Shown piece by piece: positions 51,702 to 61,580 of a DNA stretch of 64,000 bases. Position numbers and translations under genes: made by a program. The notes under the pieces were generated by a model. That model did no database searches. It had not been told where the DNA came from and saw nothing but the letters and a program-made list of their open reading frames with translations. Within the stretch, counting starts at the first letter, position 1, and every line of letters begins with the position of its first letter. This stretch comes from Nitrospira sp. (GTDB taxonomy: Bacteria; Nitrospirota; Nitrospiria; Nitrospirales; Nitrospiraceae), in NCBI GenBank assembly GCA_016873495.1, contig VGXC01000008.1, forward strand, positions 1 through 64,000, given 5' to 3'.

Positions 51702-53051
51702 ATGAGGAAGTTATTCGGCACCGACGGGATCCGGGGTGTGGCAAACCTCGAACCGATGACAAGCGAGACGGCGATGAAGCTCGGACGAGCCGCCGCTTAT
51801 CTCTTCAAGCGCCGCTCCGGCCGGCACCAGATTGTGATCGGCAAAGATACCCGGCTCTCCGGTTATATGCTCGAATCAGCTTTGACGTCGGGAATCTGTT
51901 CGATGGGCGTTGATGTGCTGCTGGTCGGCCCGATGCCGACCCCAGCCATCGCGTTTCTGGCCCGAAGCTTGAGAGCGGACGCCGGCGTTGTGATCTCCGC
52001 CTCGCACAATCCATATCAGGACAATGGGATCAAATTCTTTTCCAACGACGGGTTCAAGCTACCCGATGAGCTGGAAGCGCGGATGGAGGCCCTGATCACC
52101 TCCGATGAAATCCAGCACCTGCGCCCAACGGCCGATGAAGTCGGGAAAGCCTACCGGATCGACGACGCCGAAGGACGGTACATCGAGCTCGTCAAACGCT
52201 CCTTGCCGCGAGACCTCGATTTTCAAGAATTGCGGATCGTCGTCGACTGCGCCCATGGCGCCGCCTACAAGGCCTCTCCCAAGGTCCTACGAGAGCTGGG
52301 CGCCACGGTGTGGGTCATCGGAGACGAACCGAACGGAACCAATATCAACGACGGGTGCGGTGCCGTCCATCCAGAGCGGCTCCAGCAAGCGGTGCGCGAA
52401 CACCACGCACATCTCGGCATCGCCCATGACGGAGACGCCGACCGGGCTATTTTCGTATGTGAGCAGGGGCGCATTATCGACGGCGATCACGTCATGGCCA
52501 TGATTGCGCTGGATCTGCAAGAACGGGGACTTCTGAAACGACGTACCGTCGTCGGAACCGTCATGAGCAATTTCGGTTTGGAATTAGCATTGAAACAAGC
52601 CGGGATCGCATTGGTACGAACCGCCGTCGGCGACCGATATCTTCTCGAGCGCATGGTCGCGGATGGTTACAATTTCGGCGGCGAACAATCGGGTCATTTC
52701 ATCTTTTTGGACCATAACACCACGGGCGACGGCTTAATTTCCGCCTTGCAGGTCGTGGCCCTGATGAAGCGGACCGGGCGATCCTTGTCCGACCTGGCCC
52801 AATGCATGATGGCTGTGCCGCAGATTTTATTGAACATTCGCGTCAATGAGAAGCCGGATCTTAACCATGTCCCGGAGCTGACGCAGGCAATCCAGACGGG
52901 AGAAGCCACGTTGAACGGGACCGGGCGCGTCCTGGTGCGTTATTCCGGTACGGAACCGGTGCTTCGCATCATGGTCGAGGGAGCGGAGGCGTCGCTCATT
53001 CGCCTGGTTGCCGACGACCTCTCTGCAGTTGTCCAACGTCACCTCGGATAG
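51702..53051 (+). CDS. glmM: Phosphoglucosamine mutase
   Basis: The 449-aa protein has [20 protein letters not shown], the phosphoserine loop [18 protein letters not shown], the Mg loop [11 protein letters not shown], the sugar loop [11 protein letters not shown] and the phosphate loop [19 protein letters not shown]. It converts glucosamine-6-P to glucosamine-1-P for UDP-GlcNAc and hence peptidoglycan and LPS. AGAGGAAGG lies upstream of the ATG. Confidence 0.96.
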   Translation: MRKLFGTDGIRGVANLEPMTSETAMKLGRAAAYLFKRRSGRHQIVIGKDTRLSGYMLESALTSGICSMGVDVLLVGPMPTPAIAFLARSLRADAGVVISASHNPYQDNGIKFFSNDGFKLPDELEARMEALITSDEIQHLRPTADEVGKAYRIDDAEGRYIELVKRSLPRDLDFQELRIVVDCAHGAAYKASPKVLRELGATVWVIGDEPNGTNINDGCGAVHPERLQQAVREHHAHLGIAHDGDADRAIFVCEQGRIIDGDHVMAMIALDLQERGLLKRRTVVGTVMSNFGLELALKQAGIALVRTAVGDRYLLERMVADGYNFGGEQSGHFIFLDHNTTGDGLISALQVVALMKRTGRSLSDLAQCMMAVPQILLNIRVNEKPDLNHVPELTQAIQTGEATLNGTGRVLVRYSGTEPVLRIMVEGAEASLIRLVADDLSAVVQRHLG

Positions 53052-53127
53052 CGGTTCGGCTCAGTCGGTCGCGCCCAGGAACGGCGCCATTCGACGCAGC
53101 CTGCCGGCAATAGTGTGCGACGCTGCC

Positions 53128-55671
53128 ATGCTTGCCCACTTCACGATCGCCTTCCTGGTCGGTCTGGTCGTCGGCTCTTGGTTTCCTTTCACCCCTCTCC
53201 TGTGTCTCAGCTTCCTCTTGCTCACAGCCATTGCGCTGGTAGGACTCGAACGGCTCGGTCGGCTCCAATCATGTCGTAATGACATATTCTTCGGCAGCCT
53301 GCTGTTCGGACTCTTGTATTGGACTGTCTTTGCCTGGCCCAGTGCTCCCGTTCCCCTGCATCTTTTGGCAGGCGATACCGCAATACCAATCAAAGGGCGG
53401 ATTACGGAACCTGTACACTATGCGCCGGGGCGGGCTTCGTTTCACCTGACCGTCAGCCAACTTAGTGACACACCGGTCGTGCGCCACAGGGGCGGAACCC
53501 TTCGCGTCACCTGGCGGGAACCTGGTCGTGACCTGAAGCAAGGCGACCTGGTGACACTCACCGCCAGGCTCCATTCGCCTTCCGGACAAGTCAACCCAGG
53601 AGGATTCGACTATGCCCTATACCTGATCAGGCATGGAGTGGACGCCACGGCTTCCGTCTCGGGTCCAGACGCAGTCAGATGGCTTGGCTCAACGAACGGC
53701 GTGACGCGATGGACCTTGTGGCGTGCGGTCGACGAATGGCGGGATCGCATTCGAAATGCGGCGGTGGCATCCTTACGCGATCCGGCGCGTGGAATCTACA
53801 TGGGTATCATTGTCGGCCAGCCGGGCTACCTCACCGCCGAGGAGCGGGATGCCTTCATGGCCACCGGCACCGTGCACATTCTGTCGATCTCCGGCTCCCA
53901 TCTCGGCCTGGTCGGACTCTTGTCCTTCTTCCTGATCAAAAACACCTGCCGTCGCCTGCCTGCACAGGGACTCCTGCACCTCTCCCGCCTCACTACCTCG
54001 ACCAGACTCGCGGCCCTGGGTACGGTAGTTCCTGTCACAATCTATGCGCTGTTGGCCGGCGCAGAAGTGGCGACCGTTCGGTCCTGGATCATGATCGTGG
54101 TGTTCCTGCTGTCCGTCTGGCTGGGTCGGCAGGAACGCCTGCTGCTGTCTCTCGCCTGTGCTGTCTTATTGATTACACTCCACGATCCTCGAGCGCTCTA
54201 CGACATTTCCTTTCAACTGTCATTTTGTTCCGTCCTGGCCATTGCGCTGTTACTTCGCAGGGCACCTGACAAGAGCGAGGATCGCCTCCCCCCATCACCT
54301 CGCTTTCGGAAGCGAGTCGAAAATTGGTTCGCGACCTACGCCCGGATCACCGGCGGAATCACACTCGCAACGCTGCCGCTGGTCGCTTACCATTTCAATC
54401 AAGTGGCCTGGCTGGGTCTCGCCGCAAACCTTGTCGTGGTGCCCCTGGCCGGACTTCTGCTCATACCCCTAGGCCTTGGATCGGCTTTGTGGGTCGCGGC
54501 AACCGGGAGCACGACGCTTCCGGGAGCAGCTCTCAATCAAGCCGGGTTCGACTTCCTCTCCGACCTCGTTCACATTCTGGCTCGCCTTCCAGGGGCCGAA
54601 TGGCACGTCACATCGCCGACACTGATCTCGATCGTGTTCTTCTACGGGCTCCTTATCATGGCGGTCTGTTTGCAAGGACATCACCGAGTTCGGCTGAGCT
54701 GCTTCGCAGGTGTGATCCTCCTGGCCGGCTGGTGGATCTGTTCTCCCCGAATCTGGCCACAGGATGGCTCCTTACGTGTGACCTTTCTTGACGTGGGACA
54801 GGGGGATGCCACGGTCATCGAACTCCCTGAAGGGGAGACGATCCTCATTGATGCCGGAGCCAGACACGAAACGTTGGACATGGGGCGATCCATAGTCAGT
54901 CCGTACCTGTGGGACCAAGGCATCTTCCGCCTCGACCACGTGATTGCCACACACCCTCAACTCGACCATGTCGGCGGCCTACCTGCCGTCCTGCGTCACT
55001 TTCCTGTCAATCACTACTGGAGTAACGGACTAACCAGGCAAGAACCGTTCTATCAAGAGCTTCAACGCGCCATTCGGCAACAGGGCGTGATCGAGTCTAT
55101 CGCGTTCGAAGGGCAGACCATCTTAGCCACCGGGACCTGTCATCTATCTGTGCTCAACCCGGCGGCAGGAGAGCAGACGCAGCATCCGGCGCCGACCAAT
55201 AGCGGCGCGCTCCTGAACAATCAATCGGTCGTCACAAAGCTGGTTTGTGGTCCTCACTCATTCCTCTTCACCGCCGATGCGGAAGCACAGACCTTGGCGC
55301 GTCTAGCCAAGGGGGACGGTTCGGCCAACGTGCGCATCTTGAAAGTTCCACACCATGGAGCCAAAAGTTCCCTGGACGAGCAATGGTTACGGCACGTAGC
55401 ACCGGAGATCTCGGTGATTTCTGTCGGAAGCCGCAATTCGTATGGACATCCGACGCAGACCGTCTTGCAGGCCTATCAACAACAGGGGAGCCGGATCTTC
55501 AGAACCGATCGGGATGGAGCCGTCTCGATTGCAGCTCGCCTGTCTTCACCCGGGTTTAAGATCTCTCGAGCTCGTGACGCTGCGCTCAGACCTGTCCGGG
55601 TCGGCACCTTGATGGTCCACGACGAATGGCTGAACTGGCGACGTTTGCAGGGGGCGAAGGAACGTGCTTAA
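53128..55671 (+). CDS. comEC: ComEC/Rec2-family DNA uptake channel protein
   Basis: The protein (847 aa from the ATG at 53128; the frame is open back to a TTG at 53008 that overlaps glmM) has N-terminal helices and a DUF4131-like OB domain. The competence membrane domain follows (MGIIVGQPGYLTAEERDAFMATGTVHILSISGSHLGLVGL). The C terminus is a metallo-beta-lactamase domain with H609-PQL-D613-H614 (THPQLDHVGGL) and VTFLDVGQGDATVIELP. ComEC carries single-stranded DNA across the inner membrane during natural transformation. The usual comEA and pilus genes are not in the window. Confidence 0.9.
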   Translation: MLAHFTIAFLVGLVVGSWFPFTPLLCLSFLLLTAIALVGLERLGRLQSCRNDIFFGSLLFGLLYWTVFAWPSAPVPLHLLAGDTAIPIKGRITEPVHYAPGRASFHLTVSQLSDTPVVRHRGGTLRVTWREPGRDLKQGDLVTLTARLHSPSGQVNPGGFDYALYLIRHGVDATASVSGPDAVRWLGSTNGVTRWTLWRAVDEWRDRIRNAAVASLRDPARGIYMGIIVGQPGYLTAEERDAFMATGTVHILSISGSHLGLVGLLSFFLIKNTCRRLPAQGLLHLSRLTTSTRLAALGTVVPVTIYALLAGAEVATVRSWIMIVVFLLSVWLGRQERLLLSLACAVLLITLHDPRALYDISFQLSFCSVLAIALLLRRAPDKSEDRLPPSPRFRKRVENWFATYARITGGITLATLPLVAYHFNQVAWLGLAANLVVVPLAGLLLIPLGLGSALWVAATGSTTLPGAALNQAGFDFLSDLVHILARLPGAEWHVTSPTLISIVFFYGLLIMAVCLQGHHRVRLSCFAGVILLAGWWICSPRIWPQDGSLRVTFLDVGQGDATVIELPEGETILIDAGARHETLDMGRSIVSPYLWDQGIFRLDHVIATHPQLDHVGGLPAVLRHFPVNHYWSNGLTRQEPFYQELQRAIRQQGVIESIAFEGQTILATGTCHLSVLNPAAGEQTQHPAPTNSGALLNNQSVVTKLVCGPHSFLFTADAEAQTLARLAKGDGSANVRILKVPHHGAKSSLDEQWLRHVAPEISVISVGSRNSYGHPTQTVLQAYQQQGSRIFRTDRDGAVSIAARLSSPGFKISRARDAALRPVRVGTLMVHDEWLNWRRLQGAKERA

Positions 55672-55730
55672 GGCTTCAGATGGGCATCCATCGAAAAGCT
55701 CCCGGAAGACTTGCCATCCCCACCTTGACA

Positions 55731-55759
55731 TTGACAAATCTGCAGGGCTGACCTATAAC
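55731..55759 (+). promoter_or_regulatory. Near-consensus promoter that predicts a leaderless mRNA
   Basis: TTGACA (55731-55736), a 17-bp spacer and TATAAC (55754-55759) are close to ideal. The ATG at 55766 is the seventh base after the -10, where transcription is expected to start. A second TTGACA lies 6 bp upstream, overlapping the comEC-downstream region. Confidence 0.65.
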
Positions 55760-55765
55760 AAATCC

Positions 55766-56125
55766 ATGCCCAAACCTGTGATACGCATCCGACGCCGCCG
55801 CTCCCTTGGAGGGAAAATCAGACAAAACTGGAAGTTTGCGGTCGGGATGGGAACCCTCTGCGCCGTGGTCGCCTTTGGAACCGCCATAGCCACACAAGGA
55901 CTTGAATCACTAATGTCACGCGCCTCGCTGGCCATGAAAGCCGTGGAGGACCCGAGCAAGCTCTCTGCATCGGAGAAAGACCAGATCAAGAAAATGGTCA
56001 AAACGAAGGGGGCCAAAGGAACTCTGGACTCTCTTACCCCTGAGCAAAAGGAACAAGCCAAGCAGGCGTTCGGCGGATTGAGTGAAGATCAAAAGAAGAA
56101 GTATCGTGAAATGTACGGCAAGTAG
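55766..56125 (+). CDS. Small membrane-anchored protein of unknown function
   Basis: The 119-aa product has a very basic N terminus (PVIRIRRRRSLGGKIRQNWK), one hydrophobic segment (about residues 26-43, VGMGTLCAVVAFGTAIAT) and an alpha-helical, charged C-terminal part (PSKLSASEKDQIKKMVKTKGAKGTLDSLTPEQKEQAKQAFGGLSEDQKKKYREMYGK reads as two helical repeats). I do not recognise a family. The start at 55766 fits the promoter; a downstream ATG at 55847 is possible but has no clear ribosome site. Confidence 0.6.
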   Translation: MPKPVIRIRRRRSLGGKIRQNWKFAVGMGTLCAVVAFGTAIATQGLESLMSRASLAMKAVEDPSKLSASEKDQIKKMVKTKGAKGTLDSLTPEQKEQAKQAFGGLSEDQKKKYREMYGK

Positions 56126-56275
56126 GCCTCTCGTTTCTGCCCGCTCCCTATCTTCTCATTGATTTCAGCTCCCAACCTGTATAGTTAGAACCACCCCGGT
56201 CATTCCAATTCATCTCCATACGATCAAGACAGGATGTTGAGGCAGCACGCAACCATCTGGCCGCCGCGAGGTGTT

Positions 56276-56305
56276 TTGACAATTTTGTCAGGTCTATGCT
56301 AAAGT
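56276..56305 (+). promoter_or_regulatory. Possible promoter with palindromic -35 region
   Basis: TTGACA (56276-56281) is followed after 18 bp by TAAAGT (56300-56305). The -35 box lies in the palindrome TGACAA-TT-TTGTCA (56277-56290), a candidate operator half-site pair. The flavin oxidoreductase ATG lies 69 nt downstream. Confidence 0.4.
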
Positions 56306-56374
56306 CCGCGAAAATTTATAGACTTCCGGCAAAGACAGGCGGCCGGAGGGAGCATTAGACGGAGCGACATCAGA

Positions 56375-57766
56375 ATGGGATCGACAGGAATATCGCCAAC
56401 ACATCTTATTATAATCATCGGCGCGGGCCCGGCAGGCATGTCGGTCGCGAATTTGATGTCCAAGGCCGGACACGAAGTGGTCATCGTCAACCGAGACGTG
56501 AAGTTCGGTGGGTTGGCTGAATACGGCATCTTCCCGAACAAGCTGAAGCTGAGGGGCGGGCTGCGGAAGACATACTGGGAGATTCTCGATCGCCCCAACA
56601 TCCATTACTTCGGCAATGTTACCGTGGGCCTCGGCAAAGACCTCACGGTTGAGGACCTCAAACGCTTCGGGGCAAGCGCCGTGATCTTTGCCAGCGGCGC
56701 TCAGGGCACCAAGTCCATCGGAGTGGAGGGTGATTCGGCCCTCGGTGTGTACCATGCCAAGGATGTCGTCTTTCATTTCAACCGCCTGCCTGGGTATGGC
56801 GACAAACCGTTCGAGATGGGCCGTCGAGTCGCCGTGATCGGCGTGGGCGACGTCATGGTAGACATCGCCCATTGGCTCGTGCGGTACAAGCAGGTCGAGC
56901 AAGTGACGGCGATCGCCCGCCGAGGCCCGGCCGAACGAAAGTACAATCCCAAAGAAATTCGTGCCGTCTGCGCCAATATCGATCAGGCGGCCCTGACGCT
57001 GGAGTTTGAACGGATTGCGCCCCGACTACAAACAGCCGGCCAGGATCCAGGCGAACTCCTCAAGGGCATGAACGCCGAATTCACCAAATGTGAGCCGCTC
57101 AAGAGCAAGACCAAGATGGGCTTCCGCTTTCTGGCGTCGCCCCGTCGAGTCCTGACGGACGCACAGAATCGGGTGCGCGGTCTTGAAATCGAGGAGACGA
57201 AGCTCGAACCGAAGGGAACGGACTTCTCCGCGGTTGGCCTGAAGCAGTACTACGAGTTTCCCTGCGACAGTGTGGTGTTTGCCGTTGGAGACCGCGTGGA
57301 CGAAACGGTTGGCCTCCCATACAAGAACGGAGTGTTTCTCACCAACCCGGCCTCAACCGGAAACGAGCCGGACGATGCTCTCTTTCAGGCCTACGATGAA
57401 GCTTCCGGAAAGGTTCTTGATGGAGTGTTCCTGACCGGCTGGGCACGCAAAGCGAGCGAAGGACTGGTGGGGGTGGCAAAACGGGACGGGGAGTGGTGTG
57501 CCGAGGTGGTCACCCGGTACTTGGCCGAGCGGTCGCCGCAACCGCGCCCCGCGGTCGACAAGGCCATCGACCTAATCAAAACCACGCTCAAGGACCGAAA
57601 AGTGGAGGCAATCGACTTGGCAGGCCTTCGCGCCCTGGACGCGGCCGAGCGGGAACACGGCTCCTCCAACGATTGCATCGGCGAGTTTAAGTTTGGATCT
57701 AATCAGGAAATGCTGGCACAGATCCAGCGCCGGCGCGAACGGACCGGATCTTCCGCCAGATCCTAG
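56375..57766 (+). CDS. FAD/NAD(P)-binding oxidoreductase (ferredoxin-NADP reductase or GltD-like)
   Basis: The 463-aa protein has an N-terminal FAD motif (LIIIIGAGPAGMSVANLMSKAGHEVVIVNRD), the GGLAEYGIFPNKLKLR segment typical of GltD/FprA-type enzymes, an NAD(P) motif (VAVIGVGDVMVDIAHWLVR) and a second FAD motif (SVVFAVGDRVDE). The C-terminal GVFLTGWARKASEGLVGVAKRDGEW is shared with adrenodoxin-reductase-like proteins. It likely moves electrons between NAD(P)H and a ferredoxin or partner subunit. There is no N-terminal iron-sulfur domain as in complete GltD. Its 3' end overlaps nadK by 4 bp (convergent). Confidence 0.78.
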   Translation: MGSTGISPTHLIIIIGAGPAGMSVANLMSKAGHEVVIVNRDVKFGGLAEYGIFPNKLKLRGGLRKTYWEILDRPNIHYFGNVTVGLGKDLTVEDLKRFGASAVIFASGAQGTKSIGVEGDSALGVYHAKDVVFHFNRLPGYGDKPFEMGRRVAVIGVGDVMVDIAHWLVRYKQVEQVTAIARRGPAERKYNPKEIRAVCANIDQAALTLEFERIAPRLQTAGQDPGELLKGMNAEFTKCEPLKSKTKMGFRFLASPRRVLTDAQNRVRGLEIEETKLEPKGTDFSAVGLKQYYEFPCDSVVFAVGDRVDETVGLPYKNGVFLTNPASTGNEPDDALFQAYDEASGKVLDGVFLTGWARKASEGLVGVAKRDGEWCAEVVTRYLAERSPQPRPAVDKAIDLIKTTLKDRKVEAIDLAGLRALDAAEREHGSSNDCIGEFKFGSNQEMLAQIQRRRERTGSSARS

Positions 57767-58617
57767 CCATCTCCCCACTTCAATTTTCTTCGCAAGACAT
57801 CGTAATACGTCCGGTCCGAAAACCGGATGAGGCGCGTGGCATGCTGGGAGGCCACGACGGTAACGGTGTCCCCCTGTGTGATGACCACCCCGACTTGTCC
57901 ATCGAAGGTCGCCATCGCTCCTTCGTCCTTGCTAGTAAGCGTCACTTCCAGTACCGCGTTACTGGGAATTAAGAGTGGACGATGGGTCAAGGTGTGGGGG
58001 CAGATGGGAGTCAGGATCAGGGCTTGGACCGAGGGGGCAATAATGGGCCCGCCAGCGGACAGCGAGTAGGCGGTGGACCCGGTCGGCGTCGAGATGATCA
58101 CGCCATCTCCCCGCAAGCTGGTCACAAACCGACCGTCGATGGCGATTTGCACCTCGATCATGCGAGCCAAAGTTCCCTTGCTCACCACCACATCGTTGAG
58201 CACTGTGGCCTGCGCCACGTGCTCTCCATGGCGATGAATCTCGGCGCGTAGCATGAGCCGATCTTCCAAGGTGAACTCGCCGGCGAACACGCGCTCGAGC
58301 GTCGGAAACAGCTGGTCGAGCGTCACCTCGGTCAGAAAGCCAAGCCCGCCCATATTGACGCCGAGGATCGGCACCCCCTGTTCCTCGACCAAACGAGCGG
58401 CATTCAACATCGTCCCGTCGCCCCCCAACACCAACACCATATCGGCCCTGGCGGCAATCTGGGTCTTCTTGGCGGTGCTGTGCTCGCCGATCAAGGACGC
58501 CGTCTTGCCGTCGATCACGACTTCCATGTCCCGTTCTCTTAACCAGGCCACGAGGTCCTTAAGAATGTGCCTGACATCGGGAAACTTCGGCTTGGTGAGA
58601 ATACCGATCGTTTTCAT
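57763..58617 (-). CDS. nadK: NAD kinase
   Basis: The 284-aa enzyme has the GGDGT motif (VLVLGGDGTMLNAARLV), NMGGLGFLTEV, the NDVVVSKG segment and the nucleotide loop GDGVIISTPTGSTAYSLSAGGPII. It phosphorylates NAD to NADP. The ATG at 58617 (MKTIGILTKPKFPDV) was chosen; a longer frame start upstream gives no recognisable sequence. Confidence 0.94.
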   Translation of the reverse strand: MKTIGILTKPKFPDVRHILKDLVAWLRERDMEVVIDGKTASLIGEHSTAKKTQIAARADMVLVLGGDGTMLNAARLVEEQGVPILGVNMGGLGFLTEVTLDQLFPTLERVFAGEFTLEDRLMLRAEIHRHGEHVAQATVLNDVVVSKGTLARMIEVQIAIDGRFVTSLRGDGVIISTPTGSTAYSLSAGGPIIAPSVQALILTPICPHTLTHRPLLIPSNAVLEVTLTSKDEGAMATFDGQVGVVITQGDTVTVVASQHATRLIRFSDRTYYDVLRRKLKWGDG

Positions 58618-58826
58618 GGATCTCCGGGCGCTATGGGCCAGGCACCCTTCTTCAACAGCGGTAGGTGAGCGCATGCTGGAAAGCGGCCAGGATTGTATCG
58701 GGAGCCCCACCGGTTGTCAACGCGCTGCCCCGGCCTCGACAGGCCGGGAAAGAATCTCCACGCCGAATCGCACCGCCAATTCGCACCGGCTCCTCTCACA
58801 ATCGCATCTGCTTCCCGTGTCAGGGC
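58618..58826. other. Intergenic region between nadK and clpC
   Basis: This divergent spacer holds the start region of nadK on the minus strand and leads to the clpC promoter at 58827. No gene was found. No CIRCE-type or CtsR-type (GGTCAAA repeat) heat-shock operator is visible here. Confidence 0.4.
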
Positions 58827-58855
58827 TTGACAGGACAGCCACCTGCTTATAGAAT
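58827..58855 (+). promoter_or_regulatory. Strong sigma-70 promoter of clpC
   Basis: TTGACA (58827-58832), a 17-bp spacer and TAGAAT (58850-58855) match the vegetative consensus well. Transcription should begin near 58862, about 76 nt before the ATG at 58938, which has AAGGAGGAAGG upstream. Confidence 0.75.
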
Positions 58856-58937
58856 TACGGCAAGATTCTAAAGGGTTCCCACGTTTCACCGCCCGCTCCG
58901 GATCGACAGCCTCTGTCGACAACCAGAAGGAGGAAGG

Positions 58938-61364
58938 ATGTTCGAACGATTCACGGACAAGGGTCGCAAGATCATCATCCTGGCCAGGGAAGAAGCTGAG
59001 CGCCACCAGAACGACTATCTCGGCACCGAGCACCTGGTCTTGGCCATCCTCCGTGAGTCCGATGGGATCGCCCTCATGATCATTAAGAAAATGGGGCTAT
59101 CCACGGAACAAATCCGCCTCGAGATCGAGCGGAATCTGCCCGGAGGCGGCACGACGATGACCTTCGGAGAAATTCCGTTCAGCCCGCGCGTCAAGAAAGT
59201 CATCGAGTATGGAGTCGAAGAGGCCCGCCTGCTCGGCCACAACCATATCGGCAGCGAACATCTCCTGCTCGGTCTGCTCCGGGAAGAAGAGGGGATCGGC
59301 GGCAAGATTCTTCGGAGTCTGGGCGCCAACCTCCTGACCGCCCGGCAACTGACCGTCACGTTCCTCCGAAAGTCCGCTCCGCGCGAACGGGATCGCAAGA
59401 GCAACACGCCGGCGCTGGACGAGTTCGGCCGGGACCTCACCCAATTGGCGCAGGACGGCCAACTCGATCCGGTGATCGGCCGCGCCGACGAAATCGAACG
59501 GGTCCTCCAGATTCTGAGCCGCCGCACCAAGAACAATCCGGTTCTGATCGGGGAGTCGGGCGTAGGCAAAACCGCCATCGTGGAAGGGCTCGCCCAACGG
59601 ATTGTGATGTCTGAGGTGCCCGATAATTTATTGTCCCGGCGGGTTATCGCCTTGGACCTTGGGTCCCTGGTGGCCGGCACCAAATACCGAGGCCAGTTCG
59701 AAGAGCGGCTAAAGGTGGTCATGAAGGAGATCGTCCAGGCCGGCAACATTATCATCTTCATCGATGAGTTGCATACTCTGGTCGGAGCGGGAGCCGCAGA
59801 AGGCTCGATCGATGCCTCCAACATGCTGAAACCCGCCCTTTCGCGAGGGGAAATCCAATGCATCGGCGCCACTACGCTGGACGAATACCGCAAACATATT
59901 GAAAAAGACGGCGCCTTGAAACGGCGGTTTCAGCCGATTTATGTGCAGCCCCCTTCGATCGACGAAACCATCCGCATCATCCAAGGGCTGCGCGACCGGT
60001 ATGAAGAGCACCATGGCGTGGAGATCACCGAAGAGGCCATCACCGAGGCCGTCAAGCTGTCCGACCGATACATCACGGACCGTTTCCTGCCGGACAAGGC
60101 GATCGACCTGATCGACGAGACTGGGTCGCGCGCGAAGCTCCAAACCTACGCGCTGCCCGGAGAGCTCAAGGCCTTGGAGCAAGAACTGAAGAAGGTTTCT
60201 CGGGAGAAGGAGCTCGCCATCTCGCTCCAAAATTTTGAAGAAGCCGTCAAGTTCCGTGAGGAAGAAGAGCGACTCCGCAAGCTCCTGGACGAATCCAAGC
60301 GCGAGTGGAAGAAAAACCAGGAAAAGAACAAGCCCGTCATCACCAAAGACGACGTCGCCTACGTCGTATCGAAGATGACCGGCATCCCTCTGTTCAAGCT
60401 GGAAGAAGAAGAATCCAGCAAGTTGCTCCATATGGAGGACTACCTCCACAAGCGCATCGTGGGTCAGGAAGAGGCCATTTCCGCCGTATGCCGAGCCATC
60501 CGTCGGTCGCGGGCCGGCTTGAAGGAAACCAAGAAGCCCATCGGCTCGTTCATCTTCCTGGGCCCGACAGGTGTCGGCAAGACGGAGCTCGCACGAGCCC
60601 TAGCAGAGTTTCTGTTCAATTCCGAGGATGCCCTGGTCCGTATCGACATGTCGGAATACCAGGAAAAGTTCACCAGTTCACGACTCTTCGGCGCCCCTCC
60701 GGGCTATGTCGGTTATGAAGAAGGGGGCCAGTTGACCGAGCGCGTGCGACGCCGGCCCTATTCGGTCGTGCTGTTCGATGAAATAGAAAAAGCCCATCCA
60801 GATATCTTTAACCTGCTGTTGCAGGTCCTCGACGATGGCGTTCTGACCGACAGTTTGGGCCGCAAAGTGGACTTCAAAAATACGGTCGTGATCATGACGT
60901 CGAACCTCGGGACCAAGCTGATCCAAAAAGGGGTGGCGCTCGGTTTCCAACGAGCCGAAGCGGAGCAGAATCGTCGCATCAAAGACGAGGTGCTGGCTGA
61001 GCTGCGCCGCTCATTCAGCCCAGAGTTCTTGAATCGTATCGACGAAGTCGTTGTCTTCCACCAACTCGAGAAGGAACATTTAGTCACCATCGTGGATATT
61101 CTGATCAAAGAGCTTAACGGCCGTCTCCTGGAACGCAGTGTCCAATTGGAGGTCGGCGATGACGTCAAGCATTGGCTCATCCAGGAAGGGTACCAACCCC
61201 TATACGGGGCCAGGCCGATGCGGCGCGCGATCCAGAAGAATATCGGTGACCCGCTGTCGGAGGAACTGATCAAGGGGCGCTTCAAGGATGTCCGGAAGAT
61301 CAAGGTTCTTCTGCGGGACGGCCTGCCCATCTTTACGGAGGAAGAAGCGATGGCGGAGGTGTGA
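58938..61364 (+). CDS. clpC: ATP-dependent Clp protease ATP-binding subunit ClpC
   Basis: The 808-aa AAA+ unfoldase has two N-terminal Clp repeats (residues ~1-150), a first ATPase with Walker A GESGVGKT (205-212), a middle segment with a UVR-like motif ([23 protein letters not shown]), a second ATPase with GPTGVGKT (542-549), and a C-terminal ClpB-D2 small domain. The middle domain is short, which separates it from ClpB. It feeds unfolded substrates into ClpP, whose gene is not in the window. No mcsA/mcsB/ctsR genes flank it, unlike in Firmicutes. Confidence 0.95.
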   Translation: MFERFTDKGRKIIILAREEAERHQNDYLGTEHLVLAILRESDGIALMIIKKMGLSTEQIRLEIERNLPGGGTTMTFGEIPFSPRVKKVIEYGVEEARLLGHNHIGSEHLLLGLLREEEGIGGKILRSLGANLLTARQLTVTFLRKSAPRERDRKSNTPALDEFGRDLTQLAQDGQLDPVIGRADEIERVLQILSRRTKNNPVLIGESGVGKTAIVEGLAQRIVMSEVPDNLLSRRVIALDLGSLVAGTKYRGQFEERLKVVMKEIVQAGNIIIFIDELHTLVGAGAAEGSIDASNMLKPALSRGEIQCIGATTLDEYRKHIEKDGALKRRFQPIYVQPPSIDETIRIIQGLRDRYEEHHGVEITEEAITEAVKLSDRYITDRFLPDKAIDLIDETGSRAKLQTYALPGELKALEQELKKVSREKELAISLQNFEEAVKFREEEERLRKLLDESKREWKKNQEKNKPVITKDDVAYVVSKMTGIPLFKLEEEESSKLLHMEDYLHKRIVGQEEAISAVCRAIRRSRAGLKETKKPIGSFIFLGPTGVGKTELARALAEFLFNSEDALVRIDMSEYQEKFTSSRLFGAPPGYVGYEEGGQLTERVRRRPYSVVLFDEIEKAHPDIFNLLLQVLDDGVLTDSLGRKVDFKNTVVIMTSNLGTKLIQKGVALGFQRAEAEQNRRIKDEVLAELRRSFSPEFLNRIDEVVVFHQLEKEHLVTIVDILIKELNGRLLERSVQLEVGDDVKHWLIQEGYQPLYGARPMRRAIQKNIGDPLSEELIKGRFKDVRKIKVLLRDGLPIFTEEEAMAEV

Positions 61365-61434
61365 TTCCTTCCACCACTACGCACTCACCCTCACGTGACT
61401 CAACATTTTCTTCAGCCGTGGACGAATGGACGGC

Positions 61435-61466
61435 ACGACCCTCGTGGGGACTCCCACGGGGGTCGT
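61435..61466. terminator. Long hairpin downstream of clpC
   Basis: ACGACCC (61435-61441) pairs with GGGTCGT (61460-61466) and CGTGGG (61443-61448) with CCCACG (61453-61458), loop GACT. The 13-bp, slightly interrupted stem lies 70 nt after the clpC stop. There is no T-run, so it may be a Rho-assisted end or an mRNA-stabilising structure. The rest of the 61365-61580 spacer shows nothing else. Confidence 0.5.
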
Positions 61467-61580
61467 CTCGTATGGAACCGGCTACTCGGGTGCTCTCCAC
61501 TCCACGACTCATCACATCTATCCCTATCTTTCCCAGGCCAGTCCTGCACTGATGCCTAATCGTCGGCAGCCGTGCCCCTG

